37,205 nt of DNA from Actinomadura bangladeshensis. Lineage in GTDB: Bacteria; Actinomycetota; Actinomycetes; Streptosporangiales; Streptosporangiaceae. The stretch covers positions 1 to 37,205 of the forward strand of contig NZ_SMJW01000055.1 of the NCBI RefSeq assembly GCF_004348335.1, read 5' to 3'. Shown here in pieces: positions 17,671 to 24,875 of this stretch; positions within the stretch are counted from its first letter, which is position 1, and every line of letters starts with the position of its first letter. Position numbers and translations under genes: made by a program. The notes below the pieces were generated by a model. The model did not search any database. It was given only the letters and a program-made list of their open reading frames with translations, and was not told the DNA's origin.

Positions 17671-20382
17671 TCAGCGCGTGTCACCACGCACGCCGCCCTC
17701 GGCATCGTCCAGGACGGCGGCCCGGCCGGCCTCCAGGCGGGCGATCGGCACCCGGAAAGGCGAGCAGGAGACGTAGTCCAGTCCCACCCGGTGGAAGTAC
17801 CGCACGGACGCCGGGTCCCCGGCGTGCTCGCCGCAGACGCCCAGTTCGAGCTCGGGCCGCCGGGCCCGGCCCTCGGCGGCGGCGATCTCGATCAGGCGGC
17901 CGACGCCGTCGCGGTCCAGGGTCTCGAAGGGCGAGGCGCCGAAGACGCCCTTGTCCAGGTAGGCGGTGAAGAATCCGCCTTCGACGTCGTCGCGGGAGAA
18001 GCCCCACGTGGTCTGGGTGAGGTCGTTGGTGCCGAAGGAGAAGAACTGCGCGGCCTCGGCGATCCGCCCGGCGGTGAGCGCGGCCCGGGGCAGCTCGATC
18101 ATGGTGCCGATCGGCATGTCGAGCGCGACGCCGGTCCGTTCGGCCACCTCGGCGAGCACCCGTTCGGCGTCCGCACGGACGATCTCCAGCTCCCGTACCG
18201 CGCCGACAAGCGGGATCATGATCTGGCCGTGCGGGTCGCCGCCGGCCCCGGCGCGTTCCGCGGCGGCCTCGGCGAAGGCTCGTACCTGCATGGCGAACAG
18301 TCCGGGGACGACCAGGCCGAGCCGGACGCCGCGCAGCCCCAGCATCGGGTTCTGCTCGTGCAGGCGCCGCACGGCGACCAGCAGCCGCCGGTCGTGCTCG
18401 ACGGGCTCGCCTCGCGAGTCGGCGACCGCCACACGCACCGAGAGTTCGGTCAGGTCGGGCAGGAACTCGTGCAGTGGCGGATCGAGCAGTCGCACCGTGA
18501 CCGGCAGGCCGTCCATCTCCGCCAGGATCGCGGCGAAGTCCGCACGCTGCAGCGGCAGCAACGCGCCCAGTGCCTCTTCCCGCTCGGCATCGCCGCCGGC
18601 GAGGATCACCCGTTCGATGAGCGGGCGCCGGGCGCCGAGGAACATGTGCTCGGTACGGCACAGTCCGATGCCGCGCGCTCCGAAGCGCCATGCCCTGGCG
18701 GCGTCCTGCGGCGTGTCGGCATTGGCCCGGACCTCCAGCCGCCGGACGGCGTCGGCGTGGGACAGTATCCGGTGCACGGCCGCCACCAGCTCGTCCGCCT
18801 CCGGGCCCCGCGGGTCGAGCCCGCCCTCGAAGTACCGGACGACCGGGGATTGCACGACCGGCAACTCCCCCACGTACACGGCACCGCTGGAACCGTCCAC
18901 GGAGATGACGTCTCCTTCGCCCACGACCACTCCCCCGGGACCGGTGAACCGCCGTCCCGCGGTGTCGACGTCGAGGTCCTCCAGCCCGCACACGCAGGTG
19001 GTGCCCATGCCCCGGGCGACGACGGCGGCGTGCGAGGTCTTGCCCCCTCGGCTGGTCACGATGCCGGTGGCGGCGATCATGCCGCCGAGGTCGTCGGGGT
19101 TGGTCTCGCGGCGCACCAGCACGACCCGCTCACCGCGGCTCGCCCATTCCATGGCCGTCGGTGAGTCGAACACCGCCCGGCCGACCGCGGCGCCGGGTGA
19201 GGCCGCGATCCCGGTGGCGATGGGGCGGGCGCCCGAGTCCGTCGCGAAGCGGGGGAACGCCAGCCGGCCCAGCTGGTCGCCGCCGACCCTGGCGACGGCC
19301 TCGTCCATGTCGATGAGTCCTTCGTCGGCGAGCTGGACGGCGATCCGGAAGGCGGCCTCGGCCGTGCGTTTGCCGACGCGGGTCTGCAGCATCCACAGCC
19401 TGCCGCGCTCAATGGTGAACTCGATGTCGCACAGGTCGCGGTAGTGCTTCTCCAGCGTCCGCATGTTCTGGAGCAGTTCGTTGTAGGAGCGCTTGTCGAT
19501 GTGCTCCAGTTCCTGTAGCGGCACAGTGTTACGGGTCCCGGAGACCACATCCTCTCCCTGGGCGTTCCCCAGGTAGTCGCCGTAGACGCCCGCATGTCCC
19601 GTCCCCGGGTCCCGGGTGAACGCCACGCCCGTGCCGGAGTCCGCGCCCAGGTTTCCGAACACCATGGCCATGACGTTGACCGCCGTGCCGAGTCCGTCCA
19701 GGATGTGCTCCCGCCTGCGGTACAGCCGGGCCCGCTCCCCGTTCCAGGAATCGAAGACCGCGCGGATCGCCATGTCGAGCTGCGTGCGCGGATCCTGCGG
19801 GAAGGGCCGGCCCGTGGCGGCGAGGACGATGTCCTTGAACTCCTCGACCAGGACCCTCAGCTCCTCGACGCCGAGGTCCACGTCGGCGGTGACGCCCTTG
19901 TGTCGTTTGGCCCGGTCCAGCCCGTCCTCGAACCGCCCTTCGGGGACGCCGAGGACGGTCTTGCCGAACATCTGGATGAGGCGCCGGTAGGAATCCCAGG
20001 CGAACCGGGCATCGCCGGTCCGCGCGGCCAGCCCGGCCAGCGTCGAGTCGTTGAGGCCGATGTTCAGGACGGTGTCCATCATTCCCGGCATGGAGAACTT
20101 CGCACCGGAACGCACGGATACCAGCAAGGGATCAGCGGCGTTCCCGAGGATCCGTCCCGCTTTCGCCTCCAGTGCGGCCAGGTGCGTGCTCACCGCCTCC
20201 CTCAATCCCGCGGGCTCCCGCCGCGCGGCGAGGAACGCCCGGCACGCCTCGGTCGTGATCGTGAAGCCCGGGGGGACCGGCAGGCCGAGACCGGCCATCT
20301 CGGCGAGGTTCGCGCCCTTCCCGCCCAGCAGGTCGCTCAGGTCCTTGCCGCCTTCGGCGAAGTCGTAGACGAGGTTCGGCAC
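17671..20382 (-). CDS. ppdK: Pyruvate, phosphate dikinase
   Basis: 903 residues from GTG 20382, giving the classic N-terminus (M/V)PNLVYDFAEG and GGKGANLAEMAGLGLPVPPGF of the ATP-grasp domain. The phosphohistidine is His451 in SRGGKTSHAAVVARGMG. The PEP/pyruvate barrel ends with Cys850 in LGVCGEHAGDP. It interconverts PEP + AMP + PPi and pyruvate + ATP + Pi, so it can make ATP from PEP or refill PEP. An ATG at 20445 with its own GGAGG would add 21 residues. I prefer the GTG because it has GGAGGAG, matches the family start, and places box h 90 nt upstream, within the range of the other promoters. Length normal. Confidence 0.93.
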   Translation of the reverse strand: MPNLVYDFAEGGKDLSDLLGGKGANLAEMAGLGLPVPPGFTITTEACRAFLAARREPAGLREAVSTHLAALEAKAGRILGNAADPLLVSVRSGAKFSMPGMMDTVLNIGLNDSTLAGLAARTGDARFAWDSYRRLIQMFGKTVLGVPEGRFEDGLDRAKRHKGVTADVDLGVEELRVLVEEFKDIVLAATGRPFPQDPRTQLDMAIRAVFDSWNGERARLYRRREHILDGLGTAVNVMAMVFGNLGADSGTGVAFTRDPGTGHAGVYGDYLGNAQGEDVVSGTRNTVPLQELEHIDKRSYNELLQNMRTLEKHYRDLCDIEFTIERGRLWMLQTRVGKRTAEAAFRIAVQLADEGLIDMDEAVARVGGDQLGRLAFPRFATDSGARPIATGIAASPGAAVGRAVFDSPTAMEWASRGERVVLVRRETNPDDLGGMIAATGIVTSRGGKTSHAAVVARGMGTTCVCGLEDLDVDTAGRRFTGPGGVVVGEGDVISVDGSSGAVYVGELPVVQSPVVRYFEGGLDPRGPEADELVAAVHRILSHADAVRRLEVRANADTPQDAARAWRFGARGIGLCRTEHMFLGARRPLIERVILAGGDAEREEALGALLPLQRADFAAILAEMDGLPVTVRLLDPPLHEFLPDLTELSVRVAVADSRGEPVEHDRRLLVAVRRLHEQNPMLGLRGVRLGLVVPGLFAMQVRAFAEAAAERAGAGGDPHGQIMIPLVGAVRELEIVRADAERVLAEVAERTGVALDMPIGTMIELPRAALTAGRIAEAAQFFSFGTNDLTQTTWGFSRDDVEGGFFTAYLDKGVFGASPFETLDRDGVGRLIEIAAAEGRARRPELELGVCGEHAGDPASVRYFHRVGLDYVSCSPFRVPIARLEAGRAAVLDDAEGGVRGDTR

Positions 20383-20465
20383 GGGTGTCTCCTCCCGCTC
20401 GTCGCCGATCACGGCGAGATCGGCGGTCCGAGTCCGACTCTGCATGAGGCGTCCTCCGGATCCAC

Positions 20466-20479
20466 GGGGCGAAGGTCCC
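20466..20479. promoter_or_regulatory. DosR-like box h (GGGGCGAAGGTCCC)
   Basis: Half-sites GGGGC and GTCCC with spacer GAAG (9 of 10). The centre is 90 nt from the preferred PPDK start at 20382, but only 27 nt from the alternative ATG at 20445. A lone GGGAC half-site follows at 20496-20500. Confidence 0.65.
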
Positions 20480-20557
20480 GCAAAGGGCCTCGAAAGGGAC
20501 ACTCGCGACCGCCGTCCCACGGGGGCGGCCACCCAGCGCATCCGCGGCCGATCGCGC

Positions 20558-20833
20558 TCACCTCGTGCACGGACTCCCGGACACGTCCACCGACGCGGTG
20601 TGAGGCGCGGGCTCGGGGATGCCGGCCAGGCGATGGCCGAGACTGCACAGCGCGAGCCCGGCGGCCATGTCGGCCTCACTCGGCCCCGCTTCCGCAGGCG
20701 GGGCGCCGCCGGTGCTCCCCGTGCCCACCAGCGCGGTGCCATCGCCGGGGGACAGCACCGCCCAGGCCTTGATGTCACCGCTGTCGCCCTCGCTGAGGTA
20801 GACCTGCACCTTCCACCGCGTCCCAGCGTTCAC
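20558..20833 (-). CDS. DUF1876 protein, second copy
   Basis: 91 residues beginning (V)NAGTRWKVQVYLSEGDSGD, the same WxVxxYxSE pattern as the first DUF1876 gene. It then has an Ala/Gly-rich loop and a helix LALCSLGHRLAGI. It belongs to the Rv1738/Rv2632c type of small hypoxia-linked proteins. The GTG at 20831-20833 has GGAGG five bases upstream. The GTG at 20854 has no good site and would start ahead of that Shine-Dalgarno. Box i centre is 71 nt upstream. The C-terminus (residues 70-91) is poorly structured. The gene stands alone between PPDK and the HAF-repeat gene. Confidence 0.75.
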   Translation of the reverse strand: MNAGTRWKVQVYLSEGDSGDIKAWAVLSPGDGTALVGTGSTGGAPPAEAGPSEADMAAGLALCSLGHRLAGIPEPAPHTASVDVSGSPCTR

Positions 20834-20896
20834 CGCCGCCTCCAGAGTCGTCACGCCCGTGTTCCGATGATGAACGACCGCAGAACGCCATTCGGA

Positions 20897-20910
20897 GGGC
20901 CCTTGGTCCC
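20897..20910. promoter_or_regulatory. DosR-like box i (GGGCCCTTGGTCCC)
   Basis: Half-sites GGGCC and GTCCC with spacer CTTG (9 of 10). The centre is 71 nt upstream of the preferred start of the second DUF1876 gene. A CATCAT-type sequence about 34 nt downstream could serve as the -10 element. Confidence 0.7.
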
Positions 20911-20944
20911 GTCGTACCGGGACGAGAGGCGGTGGCTCACGGTC

Positions 20945-20982
20945 GCCCGCGGCCCGCGGCCCGCGGTCCCCGGCCGGCCGGG
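20945..20982. repeat. GC-rich repeats behind the HAF gene: 3 x GCCCGCG and a 14-bp palindrome
   Basis: Three 7-bp GCCCGCG units (20945-20965) are followed by the perfect palindrome CCCGGCCGGCCGGG (20969-20982), just after the HAF-repeat gene stop in its reading direction. It could be part of a GC-rich transcription end, but there is no loop or T-tract, so I do not call a terminator. Confidence 0.6.
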
Positions 20983-20989
20983 CGGGGGG

Positions 20990-21985
20990 TCATCGGGTCC
21001 AGAGCACCGCGTGATGGTGGGTTCCATCGGACGTGGTCGCGGAGTACCCGGCGAGTTGTCCGTGATCGTTGACTCCGTAGGCCGCGGCCGAACCACCGGC
21101 GGGCAGCCCGGGCAGCGGAACCGCCCGGCCGTTGCGCCACACGATGGCGTCGACGTCGACGAATCCCGCGGCCTGGCCGGCGTTGTTGATGTCATGGACC
21201 TGCGCGAACAGCGCCGGTTCGGACGGCAGCGGAGTCGTCGCACCGCGGTGCCAGATCGAGGCGTGCCCGCCGCCGTCGTTCAGAGCGACCTGATGCCGTT
21301 CGTTGGCCGCGACCGGATAGGACGGGGCGTCCGGGATCAGCGTGGCGGGAACGCCGTGCCGCCACGCGGTGGCGCGCGCGTTCATGGGGTCCTCGGGGAA
21401 GAAGCGGTGGCCCACGATCCAGCCGTCGTCGGTGATGTCCGTGGCGAACGAGGCCTCGCCCGCCGGATCCAGGTCGATCACGCGACCGGCATGCCAGCGG
21501 ACCGCGTGCCGGGTGTACGGGCCCGACGGGGCCGTGCTGCTGCCCACTACGTCACCGGCGTTGTCGACGCCCTCGCCGTAGCTGTCGGTACCGCCGGGCA
21601 GCGCGCCGAGGTCGCGCATCCGCCCGTCCCTCCAGAGGAACGCGTGCGTGCCGCCGGAGGACGAGTTGTAGCCCGTGACCTCGTCCCTGTCGTTCAGGTC
21701 GGTTGCCACGCTCCACAGTCCGCCGGGGAGCACGCCGAGGTCGATGACGCGGCCGTTGCGCCAGAGCGTGGCGTGACCGTCGCTCTGCCCGGCCGCATGA
21801 CCGTGCTCGTTCACCGCGAACGCCTCGGACGAGTCGCTCCCGTGCAGCGTCCCCAGATCGATGACGCGGTACGCCCCGCTCTCCAGGGCCGGAGTGGCGG
21901 CCTTCGCCGCCGGTGCGCCGAGCAGGGCGACACCGATGCCCACCGCGAGCGCACTCGTGAGTCCGTACCTTCGTAAGCTGCGCAT
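20990..21985 (-). CDS. Secreted HAF-repeat protein
   Basis: 331 residues. A Sec signal peptide (MRSLRRYGLTSALAVGIGVALLG to about APAAKA) is followed by at least six repeats of the HAF type: xAxxWxxGxxxDLGxLxG paired with AxxVNxxGxxxGxS. These extracellular repeats probably form a propeller-like structure. No enzymatic motif is visible. The ATG at 21983-21985 follows GGGAGG. Box j, the only perfect 10-of-10 box in the window, lies 78 nt upstream, and a TACGTT -10 candidate lies at 22027-22032. A secreted protein in this set is unexpected; its role is unknown. Confidence 0.85.
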   Translation of the reverse strand: MRSLRRYGLTSALAVGIGVALLGAPAAKAATPALESGAYRVIDLGTLHGSDSSEAFAVNEHGHAAGQSDGHATLWRNGRVIDLGVLPGGLWSVATDLNDRDEVTGYNSSSGGTHAFLWRDGRMRDLGALPGGTDSYGEGVDNAGDVVGSSTAPSGPYTRHAVRWHAGRVIDLDPAGEASFATDITDDGWIVGHRFFPEDPMNARATAWRHGVPATLIPDAPSYPVAANERHQVALNDGGGHASIWHRGATTPLPSEPALFAQVHDINNAGQAAGFVDVDAIVWRNGRAVPLPGLPAGGSAAAYGVNDHGQLAGYSATTSDGTHHHAVLWTR

Positions 21986-22056
21986 GGTATGCCTCCCATG
22001 GCCGCGACAGCTTGATGGTCGGTACGAACGTAAGTCGCGTCGCCGAGCGCGAGGCA

Positions 22057-22070
22057 GGGACCAAGGTCCC
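22057..22070. promoter_or_regulatory. DosR-like box j (GGGACCAAGGTCCC), best match
   Basis: A perfect palindrome, GGGAC-CAAG-GTCCC, 10 of 10 half-site positions. The centre is 78 nt upstream of the HAF-repeat gene, and about 34 nt upstream of a TACGTT -10 candidate (22027-22032, minus strand), the geometry expected of an activator overlapping the -35 region. Confidence 0.78.
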
Positions 22071-22088
22071 CGCCGTTTCCCGGCCGGG

Positions 22089-22349
22089 CTACTCGGCCGC
22101 TCGGCTCATCCCGCCACCGCCCGGCCGGGAGACGGCGGGGGCGTCGGATGCGGTGTGCAGGTCGAAAACGACGTGGCGCAACTCGGCGATGGCAAGATCC
22201 AGTTCGCCCAGGGCCGCCTGCACATGCCGTGCGGCGTGCGGGTCCTGGATGCCGGCCGCGTCGGCGGCTGCGGCTTCGGCGGTCTCCGCCTCCCGCGTCG
22301 CCTCGAACGGGTCGTAGGTGAATCCTGGCGCTCGCGATCGTTCAGGCAT
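22089..22349 (-). CDS. Small protein resembling the second DHp helix of DosS-type kinases
   Basis: 86 residues. The central stretch AARHVQAALGELDLAIAELR followed by HVVFDLHTA resembles the end of the HisKA_3 dimerisation domain in DosS/DosT-type sensor kinases (pattern LDxxIxEIRxxIFDL). The phosphorylated His box, GAF sensor and ATPase domain are all absent. It follows the USP of the ATPase operon by 35 nt and has a GGAAGG site before its ATG (22347-22349), so it is likely the last gene of that operon. It could be a kinase remnant, or a small partner that pairs with a DosS-like kinase. Resemblance is by eye only; unrelated helical protein is the alternative. Confidence 0.5.
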   Translation of the reverse strand: MPERSRAPGFTYDPFEATREAETAEAAAADAAGIQDPHAARHVQAALGELDLAIAELRHVVFDLHTASDAPAVSRPGGGGMSRAAE

Positions 22350-22351
22350 CG

Positions 22352-22369
22352 CTGACCTTCCGGGGTCAG
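22352..22369. repeat. Inverted repeat CTGACC-N6-GGTCAG
   Basis: Two perfect 6-bp arms flank TTCCGG between the USP stop and the start of the small DosS-like gene, overlapping its ribosome binding site (GGAAGG on the minus strand). A hairpin here could sequester that site or reduce read-through from the ATPase operon. No T-tract is present. Confidence 0.5.
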
Positions 22370-22384
22370 GTCAACGTCTGCGCG

Positions 22385-22846
22385 CTACGGCGTCCCGGGA
22401 TTGCGGCGGCTCCAGCCGCCGGGTACCACCAGGACGGGGCGCTCGGCGAACTCCAGGACGCGGCGGGCCCAGGGGGCGAGGGCCGTGCCGCCGGGTGGGG
22501 AGGTGCCGGCCCGGCCGAGGACGATCAGATCGGGCCGGGTGCGTCGAGCTTCGTCCAGGACGCATTCGGCGACGTCCCCGAAGCGCTGGACGGTCTCGGT
22601 CTCCACGTCCTCGAGCCCGGCGAGATGCCGGATGTGCGCGAGCACCGACCGCCCGGCCAGATCACGGCGCCCGTCGACGTCCGGGTGCCCGGACACCCTG
22701 GTCACGGCATCGGTGAGAACGCCGTCGGCGATGACGTTCACGGCCCTGATCCGTGCGCCGAGCCGATGGGCCAGATCCACGGCGTAGCGGGCGGCGTCCA
22801 GTGCCGAGGGCGAGTCCTCGGCGACGAGCAGCAGGCATGCGGTCAT
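22385..22846 (-). CDS. Single-domain universal stress protein coupled to the V-ATPase operon
   Basis: 153 residues, one UspA fold: CLLLVAEDSPSALDAARYAV at the start and LIVLGRAGTSPPGGTALAPWARRVLEF before the last strand PVLVVP. The usual ATP-binding G-x2-G-x9-G-(S/T) is altered: the second half reads ALAPWA instead of LGSVS, so ATP binding may be weak or different. Its ATG overlaps the stop of subunit D (ATGA at 22843-22846), making it the tenth cistron of the ATPase operon. A regulator or stability factor of the ATPase is a reasonable inference. The other USPs here, apart from a partial one at the window edge, are two-domain proteins. Confidence 0.85.
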   Translation of the reverse strand: MTACLLLVAEDSPSALDAARYAVDLAHRLGARIRAVNVIADGVLTDAVTRVSGHPDVDGRRDLAGRSVLAHIRHLAGLEDVETETVQRFGDVAECVLDEARRTRPDLIVLGRAGTSPPGGTALAPWARRVLEFAERPVLVVPGGWSRRNPGTP

Positions 22847-23442
22847 GGGCACTCCCGGCGGCTGAGGCGGCGGAGGCGGGCGCCGTCTTCGCGCTCCCGC
22901 TCTTCCAGGGCGAACTCGATACGTGTGAGCGCCGCGCGCAGCGCCGGCAGGCGGCGCCGCTCGATCGCGCGGACTCGCTGCCTCGTGGCCGCCACCTCGG
23001 CGTCGAGGACGGCGGCCGCGGCGGTGGCGGCGGCATGGGCGCAGGCGGCCTCCAACGCCGCCCGGCAGGCCCGCCGAGCGGGTGCGAGGACGGTGCCGCC
23101 CAGTGCGCGCACGGCGTCCGCGGGCGGCTCGAAGACGACGCGCGCGGGATGGCTCACTCCCATGGACTCGGTGTGCTCCACAGTGACCTTCGCGAGACCG
23201 CCGGAGGCCGGGGGCAGCACCCTGCGTCCGCCGAGCAGCGCGGTCCGGAGCAGGGCCTCGTCCGTCTCCGCGCAGCGCCGATGCCACTCCTTCTCCGTGC
23301 GGGCGGCGAGCAGTCTCATCCGGTCCCGCTCGTCCAGCAGGATGCTCAGCTTCCGCTGCAGGAGTTCGGCGGCGCTCTCCGCGAGTTCGATCCGCTGCCG
23401 CAGCCACAGCCGTCCGGCACGCCCTTGAGGCTCACCGCTCAT
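22843..23442 (-). CDS. atpD: V/A-type ATPase subunit D (central rotor shaft)
   Basis: 199 residues forming a long antiparallel coiled coil: LWLRQRIELAESAAELLQRK at the N-terminus with LDERDRMRLL, and the C-terminal helix ATRQRVRAIERRRLPALRAA ending in FALEEREREDGARLRRL. This is the rotor axle that turns inside the A3B3 head. The ATG at 23440-23442 overlaps the subunit B stop; the stop overlaps the USP start. Length is close to the family norm of about 200-220. The gene order A-B-D matches bacterial V/A-type operons. Confidence 0.9.
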   Translation of the reverse strand: MSGEPQGRAGRLWLRQRIELAESAAELLQRKLSILLDERDRMRLLAARTEKEWHRRCAETDEALLRTALLGGRRVLPPASGGLAKVTVEHTESMGVSHPARVVFEPPADAVRALGGTVLAPARRACRAALEAACAHAAATAAAAVLDAEVAATRQRVRAIERRRLPALRAALTRIEFALEEREREDGARLRRLSRRECP

Positions 23443-24875
23443 CGGTCCTCCGCGAGGTGGGCGTCGATCAGCGCGTCCGGCAGCATGGTGAGTTCGCGCC
23501 GGGGCAGGACGGCGAGCGCTCTCCAGGCCCGGTCCAGGGTCTCTTCCAGCGGTCGGCACTCCGCCGCGCCCTGCGAGACCAGGACCTCACGGTAGACCCG
23601 TTCGAAGTCGAGATGGCGCCGGTCGGTCTCGCTGAGCGAAGCGGGGCCCACCAGTTCACCGAGTTCGCGGGCTCGGCGGGCTCTGGACAGCGCCGCGAGG
23701 ACCTGGGCGGCCACGTCCGGGTGGTCCGCGCGGGTGCGAGCGGCCCCGGCGGCCTTGCGCATCAGGCGCGACAGTGACTCCAGGGCGTCAACGGGCGGGT
23801 AGACGCCGGCGGCGTGCAGGTCCTCGGAGAGGACGATCTGCCCTTCGGTGATGTACCCGGTGAGGTCCGGTACCGGGTGCGTGATGTCGCCGCCCGGCAT
23901 CGTCAGCACGGGTACGAGGGTGACCGAGCCCGGCCGGCCCCGGATACGCCCGCAGCGCTCGTACAGGGAGGCCAGGTCGCTGTAGAGGTAGCCGGGGTAG
24001 GCGCGCCGCGCCGGGATCTCCCCGCGCGCGGCCGACACCTCGCGCAGCGCCTCGCAGTAGGCGGTCATGTCGCCCATGACGACCAGGACGTGCCGCCCCT
24101 CCTCGAACGCGAGATGCTCGGCGACGGTCAAGGCGATGCGGGGTGTGAGGATCCGCTCGATGACGGGGGCGTCGGCGAGGTTGAGCAGGAGTACGAGGTC
24201 GCCCGCGGCCGAGCGGTCCTCCAAGGTGTCGCGGACGGCGGCGGCGTCGGCGTGGGTCAGCCCCATGGCGGCGAAGACCACGCAGAACGGCTCGTTCCCC
24301 GCCGAGGCCTGTGCGGCGATCTGGGCGGCCAGATCCAGATGCGGGAGCCCGGCGCGCGAGAAGATCGGCAGCTTCTGCCCGCGTGCGAGCGTCGTGAGCG
24401 CGTCGATGGCCGAGACCCCCGTCAGGACGGGATCGGCGGGCGGTTCGCGGTGCACGGGGTTGAGGGGAACGCCGGCGGCCGGGGCGTCGGCGACGCCGAG
24501 GACGGGCGGACCGCCGTCCAGGGGGTTGCCGAGCCCGTCGCAGACCCGCCCCAGCCAGGACGTACCGACCGGGACGCGCAGCGGCGTGCCGCTGAAGGCG
24601 ACCCGGGTGCCTTCGAAGCGCATCCCGCCGGTTCCCTCCAGCACTTGGACCAGCACACGGTCGCGGGCCGTGTCGAGCACGAGCCCGTGCCGTGCCTCCC
24701 CCGAGTCGAGCCTGATGTCGGCGAACTCGTCCCAGCCGACCTCTTCGGCGTCCGGAACGACCAGGAGCGGCCCCTGGAGCCGTGATACGCGCGTGTACGC
24801 CGGCCTGGCCCACTGGTCACCGGCGTTTCCGATGCCGCGGGGCGCCCGCTGCGCCGCGCCGCCTCGCTCCGTCAT
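23439..24875 (-). CDS. atpB: V/A-type ATPase subunit B (non-catalytic head subunit)
   Basis: 478 residues. It has the beta-barrel start (YTRVSRLQGPLLVVPDAEEV), the GLGNPLDGGPP loop, the segment DALTTLARGQKLPIFSRAGLPH in place of a true P-loop, VVMGDMTAYCEALREVSAAR, and AYPGYLYSDLASLYERCGRI. These are the hallmarks of V/A-type B rather than F-type alpha. A short extra N-terminus (about 25 residues, MTERGGAAQRAPRGIGNAG) precedes the barrel. It alternates with A in the A3B3 hexamer. Start and stop overlap the neighbouring genes by ATGA. Length is normal. Confidence 0.95.
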   Translation of the reverse strand: MTERGGAAQRAPRGIGNAGDQWARPAYTRVSRLQGPLLVVPDAEEVGWDEFADIRLDSGEARHGLVLDTARDRVLVQVLEGTGGMRFEGTRVAFSGTPLRVPVGTSWLGRVCDGLGNPLDGGPPVLGVADAPAAGVPLNPVHREPPADPVLTGVSAIDALTTLARGQKLPIFSRAGLPHLDLAAQIAAQASAGNEPFCVVFAAMGLTHADAAAVRDTLEDRSAAGDLVLLLNLADAPVIERILTPRIALTVAEHLAFEEGRHVLVVMGDMTAYCEALREVSAARGEIPARRAYPGYLYSDLASLYERCGRIRGRPGSVTLVPVLTMPGGDITHPVPDLTGYITEGQIVLSEDLHAAGVYPPVDALESLSRLMRKAAGAARTRADHPDVAAQVLAALSRARRARELGELVGPASLSETDRRHLDFERVYREVLVSQGAAECRPLEETLDRAWRALAVLPRRELTMLPDALIDAHLAEDR

